Positions 1-5,533 of a stretch of 8,617 bases of DNA are shown piece by piece; the stretch's first letter is position 1, and the number at the start of each line of letters is the position of its first letter. Under the pieces are notes generated by a model. That model was not told where the DNA came from. It saw nothing but the letters and a program-made list of their open reading frames with translations, and made no database searches. This stretch comes from Bordetella parapertussis. GTDB lineage: Bacteria; Pseudomonadota; Gammaproteobacteria; Burkholderiales; Burkholderiaceae_C. Position numbers and translations under genes: made by a program. The stretch spans positions 1-8,617 of the forward strand of contig CAMCNE010000094.1 of NCBI GenBank assembly GCA_945875935.1, given 5' to 3'.

Positions 1-34
1 CAGCAAAATGTGCCTAGGCCTCAAGTGAGATGGT

Positions 35-40
35 TAGAAT
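35..40 (+). promoter_or_regulatory. possible -10 box of the tRNA-Val promoter
   Basis: TAGAAT differs from the sigma-70 consensus TATAAT at one position and ends 12 bases before the first base of the tRNA, a reasonable distance for a short 5' leader. No good -35 hexamer is visible 16-18 bases upstream, and the window begins too close by to rule out co-transcription from an upstream gene. Tentative. Confidence 0.25.
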
Positions 41-52
41 CTGCGGTTTTGC

Positions 53-129
53 AGGCGCGTAGCTCAGCTGGTTAGAGCACCACCTTGACATGGTGGGGGT
101 CGTTGGTTCGAGTCCAATCGCGCCTACCA
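53..129 (+). tRNA. tRNA-Val, anticodon GAC
   Basis: A full 77-nt cloverleaf can be folded by eye. The acceptor stem AGGCGCG (53-59) pairs with CGCGCCT (119-125), followed by discriminator A126 and an encoded CCA (127-129). The D arm contains GCTC/GAGC. The anticodon stem CCACC/GGTGG (80-84 and 92-96) encloses the 7-nt loop TTGACAT, with anticodon GAC at 87-89, which reads valine codons GUC/GUU. The T arm is GTTGG-TTCGAGT-CCAAT. All invariant positions look intact. It stands alone here, with an intrinsic terminator 7 bases after the CCA. No second copy of its 3' end was seen in the window, so there is no sign of an integrated element bounded by it. Confidence 0.97.
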
Positions 130-135
130 GGTATC

Positions 136-170
136 AGCCCCGGCTCTCATGTGAGAGCCGGGGCTTTTTT
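136..170 (+). terminator. Rho-independent terminator of the tRNA-Val transcript
   Basis: A perfect inverted repeat with 14-base arms, AGCCCCGGCTCTCA (136-149) and TGAGAGCCGGGGCT (152-165), is followed at once by a T-run ending at 170. The innermost A-T pair probably stays open, giving 13 pairs and a 4-nt loop. The GC-rich stem plus U-tract right behind the tRNA is a textbook intrinsic terminator and should isolate the tRNA from the downstream metabolic genes. Confidence 0.95.
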
Positions 171-368
171 GTGGGTCAAAGGCTGGTGGATGCCGCCGCT
201 GTGAAACCAGCCTGTGTTGATCTTCCGGCAAGGCGACCTTGATCAATGGGCGCTTCCGCGGGTCGCAGCCTGCTCACTACAGTTCCCTCACCATATGGCT
301 CGCCTCACGCGCGGCGTACTGCATGCGTCGACCGCGGTGGTGATGACCTTTCATGGGGAGGAAAACCA
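171..368. other. intergenic stretch, no gene recognised
   Basis: No convincing coding region lies between the tRNA terminator and the leader ORF. The open frames that cross it have no recognisable family signature or ribosome binding site. The only structures seen are a weak inverted repeat GGCTGGT (181-187) / ACCAGCC (206-212) and the 8-bp palindrome TTGATCAA (239-246), with a further TTGATC about 20 bases upstream. This stretch should hold the promoter for the CoA-ester lyase, but no clear -35/-10 pair was identified. Confidence 0.4.
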
Positions 369-434
369 ATGCAAAACAAACCCAAGACGCACCTCGAACT
401 GCAGCCAAGGCAACTCGCGGCTCGGGGGCTGTGA
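369..434 (+). CDS. possible 21-codon leader ORF coupled to the CoA-ester lyase
   Basis: ATG at 369 has a strong Shine-Dalgarno sequence (GGGGAGG, 356-362) at good spacing, better than anything in front of the lyase start. The frame runs 21 codons and stops at TGA 432-434. The last base of that stop is the first base of the lyase ATG (the sequence reads TGATG), an arrangement typical of termination-reinitiation coupling. The peptide (MQNKPKTH..., polar and rich in Q, R and L) matches no family I know. It could be a real leader peptide. Alternatively it could be the relic of an N-terminal extension separated by a frameshift, or chance. The lyase does not need these residues, since its conserved N-terminus starts in the next frame. 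Confidence 0.35.
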   Translation: MQNKPKTHLELQPRQLAARGL

Positions 435-1252
435 TGGTCGCGCGCTCGTATCTGTTCGTACCGGGCGACCGGCCAGAGCGGTTCGCCAAGGCACGGGCTT
501 GCGGTGCCGATGCGGTCGTGATTGACCTGGAAGACGCCGTCTCCCCCGCGGCGAAGGACGCGGCGCGAAACAGCCTGCAAGAGTGGCTCGCCCGTGCGGG
601 TGATGACAGCCCGACCCAACCGGTGGTCGTGCGGGTCAACGCGTCGGACACCGTCTGGTTTGAAGAAGACCTGCGCGCCTGTGCTGCGAGCGCAGTCAGC
701 GCGATCATGGTGCCCAAGGCCGAGCGCGCCGAGAACCTGAGCCGCATCGCTGAGCTACAAGGCAAACCGCTGATCGCTCTGGTGGAAACGGCGGCTGGCT
801 TTGACAACCTGCGGGCAGTGGCGTGTGCGCCCGGCGTTCAGCGGCTGGCGTTCGGGTCCATCGATTTCCAGTTGGACACCGGGATCTCGGGCGACGGTGA
901 TGAGCTGCTGCTTTTCCGCTCTCAGATGGTGTTGATGTCGCGCGTTGCCGGGATCGCTGCGCCGGTCGATGGGGTGAGCACCTCGATCTCGGATGCGCAG
1001 ATGGTTGTGGATGCGGCTCAACGCGCCCGGCGTCTGGGTTTTGGCGCAAAGCTTTGCATTCACCCGACGCAGGTCGATGCCGTCAACCGAAGCTTCAGCC
1101 CCAGCCCAGCCGAAATCGACTGGGCGCAACGCGTGCTGGCGGCCGCCGCGTGCGCAAACGGTTCAGCGTTTGCCGTGGACGGAAAGATGGTCGACAAGCC
1201 TGTGGTCCTGCGCGCCGAAGCGATCTTGCGTCAGGTGAATGGCACCCGATGA
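434..1252 (+). CDS. CoA-ester lyase, CitE/HpcH-HpaI aldolase family
   Basis: Encodes 272 residues, the usual length for single-domain CitE-like lyases. The family cleaves or condenses beta-hydroxyacyl-CoA esters (malyl-, citramalyl- or citryl-type) in a Mg2+-dependent retro-Claisen reaction in a TIM barrel. Visible signatures are RSYLFVPGDRPERF (4-17), VIDLEDAV (29-36), VRVN with the likely CoA-carboxylate Arg67, LVETAAGF with metal ligand Glu118, LAFGSIDF with metal ligand Asp144, KLCIHPTQV (206-214), and the C-terminal lid DGKMVDKPVV (249-258), which carries the conserved Asp254. All key residues are present, so it should be active. ATG 434 is chosen because the family begins right at this point; the same frame is open back to 353, but the extra residues look non-conserved. 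GTG 431 is an alternative. It converges on the CoA-transferase gene with 60 bases between stops. The acyl-CoA substrate is unknown; malyl-CoA-like or citramalyl-CoA-like are candidates. Confidence 0.9.
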   Translation: MVARSYLFVPGDRPERFAKARACGADAVVIDLEDAVSPAAKDAARNSLQEWLARAGDDSPTQPVVVRVNASDTVWFEEDLRACAASAVSAIMVPKAERAENLSRIAELQGKPLIALVETAAGFDNLRAVACAPGVQRLAFGSIDFQLDTGISGDGDELLLFRSQMVLMSRVAGIAAPVDGVSTSISDAQMVVDAAQRARRLGFGAKLCIHPTQVDAVNRSFSPSPAEIDWAQRVLAAAACANGSAFAVDGKMVDKPVVLRAEAILRQVNGTR

Positions 1253-1284
1253 GCGAGTGCGCGCGGGTTGCGGATCAGGCCCGG

Positions 1285-1305
1285 GTTGGCCGATGTGTGG
1301 CCAGC
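1285..1305. terminator. weak hairpin between convergent genes
   Basis: GTTGGCC (1285-1291) and GGCCAGC (1299-1305) form a 7-pair stem with one G-T wobble and a 7-nt loop. It lies in the 60-base gap between the convergent lyase and CoA-transferase stops. No T-run follows on either strand, so an intrinsic terminator role is only a possibility based on location. Confidence 0.2.
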
Positions 1306-1312
1306 GTGCCGC

Positions 1313-2458
1313 TCACCCTGCCGAACGGGTGAGCGCTTCGAGCCCGTCACGAATGGCATCGCCGTGTTCGTCAACGGCCGGGATCGGTCGATAACTTTCG
1401 TCGTCCCATTCGGTGATGAACGGGGTCGCTGGAAGCTCGACCACGCGACCGTTGACTGGCATCGGCCGTGTGCGCAGTTGGGGGTGTGCGATCAGATCGT
1501 GAACCGAGTTGACCGCGCCATAGGCGGTGTGGGCTGCGGCGAGGCGCTCGACGACCTGTGCGTCGCTGAGGTTCGAGAACACGCCTTGAATCAACGCCTC
1601 AAGCTCGACGCGGTTGCGGGTTCGTTCTGTGTTCGAGACAAACGACGGATCTGTTGCCAGCCCGGGTTGTTGCAGCACCCGTTCACAAAAGCTGACCCAT
1701 TCGCGCTCGTTTTGGATCGACAGCACGAACTCGCGTCCATCGCGCGAGGTGAAGGAACCGTAGGGCGTGATGCTGGGGTGCTTGAGCCCCACGCGCTCGG
1801 GTGCGCCTGAGCCGTAACGGGCTTGCAGCATGGGCACCGACATCAGCTCGGCCGCCGAGTCAAAGAGAGATACCTTCACTGCGCTGCCGCGCCCGGTGCG
1901 TGAACGCTGGATGAGTGCTTGCTGTATGCCGATCAAGGCATTCATGCCGGCGGTGATGTCGCAGATCGACACGCCGATGCGCCCCCACGGGCCCGGTGCG
2001 CCGCTCACGGCGACCAGCCCGCTTTCGGCTTGCACCAGCAGGTCATAGGCCTTGAGCTCATGCAAAGGGCCCGACTCTCCGTAGCCCGAGATGTCGCAGG
2101 TGATCAGCTGCGGGTGCCTGCGGCGAAGCTCGGCCGAGCCGAAGGTCAGGCGTGCCGCGGCACCGGGCGCGAGGTTCTGGATGAACACGTCTGCCGTGGC
2201 CATCAGCGCGTGCAAGCGGGCGCGAGCGTCGTCTTGTCGCAGGTCGAGCGCGATGGATTCCTTGCCGCGGTTGATCCAGACGAAGTACGCGGATTCGCCA
2301 TGCACCGCCGTGTCGTATCCGCGGGCGAAATCTCCCTCGGGCCGTTCGATCTTGATCACGCGGGCCCCAGCGTCTGCGAGGCGACTCGTGCAGTAAGGGG
2401 CCGCGACCGCCTGTTCCAGGGCAATGACGGTCAGCCCATCGAAAGGTTTACCTGACAT
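1313..2458 (-). CDS. family III CoA-transferase (CaiB/BaiF)
   Basis: Encodes 381 residues, close to the usual length of about 380-430. Family III enzymes move CoA from a donor such as succinyl-CoA to a carboxylic acid through an aspartyl-CoA thioester. The N-terminal Rossmann half shows the family pattern LTVIALEQAVAAPYC...LADAGARVIKIERPEGD, followed by NRGKESIALDL. The catalytic Asp is in VSICDITAGMNA. It is residue 167 here and aligns by motif with Asp169 of formyl-CoA transferase, followed by the family's TGRG...V..SLFD segment. A TTG at 2464 would add two residues, but ATG 2458 has an AGG 8 bases upstream and is preferred. It lies downstream of lysR on the same strand with a 169-base gap, so it may be co-transcribed or have its own promoter. 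The acid substrate is unknown. Pairing with the convergent CitE-like lyase suggests acid activation followed by C-C cleavage, but the two genes are not in one operon. Confidence 0.92.
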   Translation of the reverse strand: MSGKPFDGLTVIALEQAVAAPYCTSRLADAGARVIKIERPEGDFARGYDTAVHGESAYFVWINRGKESIALDLRQDDARARLHALMATADVFIQNLAPGAAARLTFGSAELRRRHPQLITCDISGYGESGPLHELKAYDLLVQAESGLVAVSGAPGPWGRIGVSICDITAGMNALIGIQQALIQRSRTGRGSAVKVSLFDSAAELMSVPMLQARYGSGAPERVGLKHPSITPYGSFTSRDGREFVLSIQNEREWVSFCERVLQQPGLATDPSFVSNTERTRNRVELEALIQGVFSNLSDAQVVERLAAAHTAYGAVNSVHDLIAHPQLRTRPMPVNGRVVELPATPFITEWDDESYRPIPAVDEHGDAIRDGLEALTRSAG

Positions 2459-2587
2459 TTCCAATACCTGTCGGTCGACGTTGAAGGAGCTTCGTACCTT
2501 AGGGGCATTCTTGAAGGCACCCGAAGCGCCGTCTATGGGAAGTTCGGCAAGGGGGGCTTGTCCAAAATGAGTCTTCGGGAAACTACT

Positions 2588-2602
2588 CAGGCCCGAGGCC
2601 TG
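2588..2602 (-). terminator. small hairpin after lysR
   Basis: On the minus strand, 25 bases after the lysR stop codon, CAGGCC-TCG-GGCCTG forms a perfect 6-pair stem with a 3-nt loop. Only a short, interrupted T stretch (AGTAGTTT) follows. It may attenuate read-through from lysR into the CoA-transferase gene. The rest of the 2459-2627 gap shows no clear promoter; a TTGGAC on the minus strand has no convincing -10 partner. Confidence 0.3.
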
Positions 2603-2627
2603 GTCTGTCTGAAGTCGAGCGCTGGGC

Positions 2628-3509
2628 TCACGCCGTGAGGTGATTGATCAGCAAAGTCAGCGAAGGCTTGGCGGGGCGGTCCTTCTTCACGCACACGAGC
2701 ACCTTGCGTTGTGCCCACGGCTCGTTCATCGGCCGCACGGACAGCTTCATGCTTTCTGCCAGCACCTTGGCTGCTTCGTACGGCAAGATGCCCACGCCCA
2801 TGCCGACTTGCACCATGCGGCACACGGCCTCGAAGCTGCGGACCTGAATGCGCAGACGCAGCGCCTTCTCCAGAACAATGGCCTGTTCGGTCAGCAGTCT
2901 CATCATCGATGAGCCGACCTCGAGCGCCACCAGGTCGTACTCGAGCACGTCGCTGAAGCTCCAGTTCGAATCTCTGGCCAGCGGGTGATCGACGGGGGCG
3001 ATGACCGCGAGTCGGTCATTGCGATAGGGAAACACTTCCAGCCCTTCGGTTCGCGCGCCGTCGATGACGATCCCGATGTCGGCCTCGCCGGCGAGCAGGC
3101 TGCGCAAGATGTCGCCACTCCAGCGTTCTTGTATGACCAGGCGAATGTCCGGATTGGCCTGGCCGAACGACGCTAAGTCCTCGGGCAAGGTCTCGGTCAT
3201 CGCCGAGGTGTTCGCGAGCAGGCGTAGCACGCCCTTTCGGCCGGCCGCGTGATCGGTCATCTCGGCGTTCATGTCGTTGAGCTGCACCAGCAGCGCCTTG
3301 GCGTGTGCGAGCAACGACACACCTGCTGCAGTGAGTTCAACGCCTCGAGGCGAGCGATCGAGCAGCGGCGTCTTGAAGCGGTGCTCGAGCAGCGCGATGC
3401 GCCTGCTGGCCGCCGCCACGCCGATGTGAGACGCCTCGGCCGCCTTGCTCAGACTGTGCAACTCCGCCGCGCGGACGAACAGAGCCAAGGAATCGATGTC
3501 GGGCAGCAT
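2628..3509 (-). CDS. LysR-type transcriptional regulator
   Basis: Encodes 293 residues, the standard length of the family. The N-terminal winged helix-turn-helix is clear: DSLALFVRAAELHSLSKAAE (6-25), then VAAASRRIALLEHRFKTPLLDRSPRGVELTAAG (31-63). A linker helix to about residue 90 leads to the periplasmic-binding-protein-like effector domain, which includes ADIGIVID and the C-terminal VGMGVGILP patch. ATG 3509 is supported by AAAGG 6 bases upstream with GGAG just before it. It is transcribed away from the flavin-reductase operon, the usual arrangement for a LysR protein that controls its divergent neighbour and itself. It most likely binds the 3510-3748 region and responds to a pathway substrate or intermediate. 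The effector is unknown. The generic N-terminus does not resemble CysB/Cbl, so control by sulfur starvation is not indicated. Confidence 0.95.
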   Translation of the reverse strand: MLPDIDSLALFVRAAELHSLSKAAEASHIGVAAASRRIALLEHRFKTPLLDRSPRGVELTAAGVSLLAHAKALLVQLNDMNAEMTDHAAGRKGVLRLLANTSAMTETLPEDLASFGQANPDIRLVIQERWSGDILRSLLAGEADIGIVIDGARTEGLEVFPYRNDRLAVIAPVDHPLARDSNWSFSDVLEYDLVALEVGSSMMRLLTEQAIVLEKALRLRIQVRSFEAVCRMVQVGMGVGILPYEAAKVLAESMKLSVRPMNEPWAQRKVLVCVKKDRPAKPSLTLLINHLTA

Positions 3510-3748
3510 GTCAAACCTTTCTCCGGGTGCAAAAGTATCCCATCGGGGTTCGAGAGAGCCCGACCGCGCGAATGGCGAAAGCGCGGATTCGCAGCTCGGC
3601 GCCGACCTAGGGTTTCTAGCGAGTTTGAATTCTTGATGTCCTCAGTTGTCCAGAATCATCTTCTTCCTTTCAGACCGGATGCCTAGCATTCCCTTCATGA
3701 AACGGGTGGTGCACGCAAGAAGGCGCCGCCGGCTGCAAGGAGATGGCA
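3510..3748. promoter_or_regulatory. divergent control region between lysR and the catabolic operon
   Basis: This 239-base non-coding region should contain both promoters and the LysR operator. Two inverted repeats abut, each with an 11-base spacer: TCGGG-N11-CCCGA (3543-3563) and CCGCGC-N11-GCGCGG (3564-3586). They are followed by the perfect 10-bp palindrome TCGGCGCCGA (3596-3605), CTAG-N5-CTAG (3607-3619), the wide repeat ATTCT-N18-AGAAT (3629-3656), and the palindrome TTCATGAA (3694-3701). A possible plus-strand -10 is TAGCAT (3684-3689) with a poor -35 (TTCTTC, 3661-3666), as expected for an activator-dependent promoter. On the minus strand GATACT (3532-3537) could be the lysR -10. Which element binds LysR cannot be decided from sequence; no clean T-N11-A box stands out. 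Confidence 0.55.
3737..3742 (+). promoter_or_regulatory. Shine-Dalgarno that decides the FMN reductase start
   Basis: AAGGAG ends directly before an ATG at 3743, which leaves no spacing. The second in-frame ATG at 3749 has an ideal 6-base spacing. This is why the start of the FMN reductase is placed at 3749 rather than 3743. Confidence 0.75.
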
Positions 3749-4330
3749 ATGACACCGCACAACGCGCCGACTGAGTCAACGAGGCAAGGCGCCAGGATCG
3801 TCGGCTTGTCGGGCAATTTCGCTCGACCGTCGCGCACACGCACGCTGGTTTCAGCCGTTCTCGACAGCGCTGCTGCACGCGGTCTCGGATCGACGCAGAT
3901 GTTGGATTTGGTGGATGCAGGCCCCGGCCTGGGTCAGGCGACCGACCGTTCGCAGGCCGATGCCAGGCTCGAAGCGGTCTTGCACGCGGTGCAAAGTGCG
4001 GACGCGTTGGTGGTAGGCACGGCCGTCTACAAGGGTGCTTACACGGGGCTGTTCAAGCACTTTTTCGATCTGTACGACATGGAGGCGCTGGCTCGAAAGC
4101 CGGTCATCGTGACGGCGACCGGCGCGTCGCCCGGCCATGCATCGGTGATCGACTACCACCTCAGACCGCTGTTCCTTTTCTTCGACGCGGCGGTGGGCAC
4201 GCGGGGCCTGTATGCCGTGCAGCAGGACTTTGAGTTGCCGGAGCGCTTGACCGAGGGTTTCTTGCGTCGGGTCGAACGCAGCGTGGACGAACTGCAAGCC
4301 ATGTTGCAACTGGCCTCGGACAAATCATGA
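3749..4330 (+). CDS. NAD(P)H-dependent FMN reductase, SsuE/MsuE type
   Basis: Encodes 193 residues with a flavodoxin fold, matching the length of SsuE-type reductases. These enzymes reduce FMN with NAD(P)H and hand FMNH2 to a partner luciferase-type monooxygenase. The phosphate-binding loop is GLSGNFARPSRTRTLV (19-34). GTAVYKGAYTGLFKHFFDL (90-108) is the characteristic FMN-isoalloxazine segment, close to the ATPVYK... motif of SsuE. TATGASPGH...IDYHLRPLF (122-142) matches the family's ATGG...DYALKP region, with Tyr136 at the position I align with the pi-helix tyrosine of SsuE. It is the first gene of the plus-strand operon and overlaps the next gene by ATGA, so translation is probably coupled. 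The partner is most likely the monooxygenase at 7034-8176. FMN preference is inferred from the family. Confidence 0.9.
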   Translation: MTPHNAPTESTRQGARIVGLSGNFARPSRTRTLVSAVLDSAAARGLGSTQMLDLVDAGPGLGQATDRSQADARLEAVLHAVQSADALVVGTAVYKGAYTGLFKHFFDLYDMEALARKPVIVTATGASPGHASVIDYHLRPLFLFFDAAVGTRGLYAVQQDFELPERLTEGFLRRVERSVDELQAMLQLASDKS

Positions 4331-4851
4331 CGACCCCTTCCCTCAGCGACCCCGCGCAAATCACCGCCGAGTTCAAGCGGGCAATGCGCCGGCTGGCATC
4401 GACGGTCACGATCATCAGCACCGCTGACACTGAAGGCGAGCGCCACGGCATGACGGCCACGGCGGTCAACTCCATTGCCGCAGACCCACCTTCGCTGCTG
4501 ATCTGCGTCAATCACAGCGCCAGCATCCACGCACCGTTGACACAGCGCGGGCGTTTCTGCGTGAACGTGCTGGCCACGCAACACGAAGCGCTGGTGGCTG
4601 CTTTCAGCGGAAAGCTCAAGGGCGATGCCCGCTTCGAGGTGGGCGAGTGGCGCAACGAAGTTTGCGGCATGCCCTACCTGCGCGATGCGCAGTGCAACCT
4701 GTTCTGTGATGTGGACACCGTGGTGCCGTACGGAACCCACTCGATCGTGATCGGCCGGGTGAGTGCCGTTGTGGTCGGGGAGGTCGTGTGTCCTCTGGTC
4801 TATGCGGATGGCGGGCTTCGCTCGACGCAGCCATTGTGCGCAGTCGACTGA
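4327..4851 (+). CDS. flavin reductase, split-barrel (RutF/HpaC-like) family
   Basis: Encodes 174 residues, normal for the FMN-binding split-barrel flavin reductases that serve two-component monooxygenases. Signature stretches are FKRAMRRLASTVTIIST (16-32), HGMTATAVNSIAADPPSLLI (40-59), FCVNVLA (77-83), GTHSIVIGRV (136-145) and LVYADGGLRS (157-166). The start ATG lies in the ATGA overlap with the upstream stop, so it is almost certainly translated by coupling; no strong independent Shine-Dalgarno is seen. It is unrelated in fold to the preceding FMN reductase, although both would deliver reduced flavin. RutF is the reductase partner of RutA, and the operon's oxygenase resembles RutA, which fits. 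FMN versus FAD preference cannot be read from sequence. Confidence 0.92.
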   Translation: MTTPSLSDPAQITAEFKRAMRRLASTVTIISTADTEGERHGMTATAVNSIAADPPSLLICVNHSASIHAPLTQRGRFCVNVLATQHEALVAAFSGKLKGDARFEVGEWRNEVCGMPYLRDAQCNLFCDVDTVVPYGTHSIVIGRVSAVVVGEVVCPLVYADGGLRSTQPLCAVD

Positions 4852-4874
4852 CCGACGCTGACGCTGACGCTCTC

Positions 4875-4880
4875 GAGGAG
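4875..4880 (+). promoter_or_regulatory. Shine-Dalgarno supporting a TTG start
   Basis: GAGGAG sits 5 bases before TTG 4886. No ATG or GTG lies at a suitable distance, and the conserved GST N-terminus begins exactly at this codon. This makes TTG the likely initiation codon. Just upstream is a short run of three GACGCT copies (about 4855-4872) with no evident role. Confidence 0.75.
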
Positions 4881-4885
4881 TCACC

Positions 4886-5494
4886 TTGAAACTTTTTTAC
4901 AGCACCACCTCGCCGTACTCGCGCGTGGTTCGAATCGCGCTCGCTGAAAAAGGCTTGTCGCAAGTCGAAGGCGTGCTCACTGATCCGTGGAAGGACGCAG
5001 CCTCCTTGCTCGCCGCCAACCCCAGCGCGCGCGTGCCTGCGCTGCAACTCGACGACGGACGCTCGATCACGGAAAGCCTGCTGATCGTGATGTGGCTTGA
5101 AACACAAAAGCCCGCACCCAGCCTGCTCGGCACCGACGCCAGCGCCGTGATGTCGAAGGCTGGCGTGGCCATGGGTGCTGTCGATGCCGCAGCGGCGGTG
5201 ATCATCGGCCGCAAGATGACCGATGCGTCTTTTGACGAGTCGCCCGTGGGGCTGCGCCGCAGGCGCTCGGTCATCCAAGCGCTGAGCCAGCTCGAAAACG
5301 AGCCGCCGGAGCTGGTCGGCGATGTCCCCGACCTGGCGGTCATCGCCACGGTGGTGCTGGTCGACTACGTGCGTTTTCGTTTCCCCACCGCGGCTTGGGT
5401 GCCTGCGACGCCCCGACTGGACCGCCTGGTCGAGCAACTGCGCAGCCGGCCCTCGTTTGCCGATTCGGCGCCGCGTGACATGCCTGCGGCCTGA
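4886..5494 (+). CDS. glutathione S-transferase family protein
   Basis: Encodes 202 residues, the standard two-domain GST length. The N-terminal thioredoxin-like domain (about 1-75) shows MKLFYSTTSPYSRVVRIALAE, where the Ser/Tyr cluster at 6-12 is the likely glutathione-activating region. SARVPALQLDDG follows with the cis-Pro51, then ITES with Glu63-Ser64, which bind the glutamyl part of glutathione. The all-helical C-terminal domain includes DLAVIATVVLVDYVRFRFP (149-167). The start is TTG. It sits 34 bases after the flavin reductase and 39 bases before the aldehyde dehydrogenase, so it is operonic. A role in trapping an electrophilic intermediate (epoxide, enal or halogenated product) is inference from context. 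GSTs without a catalytic role in the pathway also occur, and the class cannot be fixed from these motifs. Confidence 0.9.
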   Translation: MKLFYSTTSPYSRVVRIALAEKGLSQVEGVLTDPWKDAASLLAANPSARVPALQLDDGRSITESLLIVMWLETQKPAPSLLGTDASAVMSKAGVAMGAVDAAAAVIIGRKMTDASFDESPVGLRRRRSVIQALSQLENEPPELVGDVPDLAVIATVVLVDYVRFRFPTAAWVPATPRLDRLVEQLRSRPSFADSAPRDMPAA

Positions 5495-5533
5495 GCCCGA
5501 CAGGCCAATGCATTGAATCGAGGAGACAACGAG

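Noticed and set aside
53..129. tRNA-Val as the attachment site of a genomic island carrying the catabolic genes
   Set aside because: There is no integrase, no second copy of the tRNA 3' end in the window, and no visible change in composition. An island boundary further right cannot be excluded.
353..433. An extended N-terminus for the CoA-ester lyase starting at ATG 353
   Set aside because: The extra 27 residues are polar and unlike the family, which starts at RSYLFVPGDRP. No good Shine-Dalgarno precedes 353.
277..807. A 176-codon minus-strand frame over the 5' part of the CoA-ester lyase
   Set aside because: It has low-complexity composition, no motif, and lies opposite a well-supported gene.
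1268..2455. Plus-strand open frames opposite the CoA-transferase gene
   Set aside because: They are shadows of the minus-strand gene with no recognisable domain or start signals.
4855..4872. Three tandem copies of GACGCT between the flavin reductase and GST genes
   Set aside because: It is too short to be a meaningful repeat array; likely local sequence slippage with no evident function.
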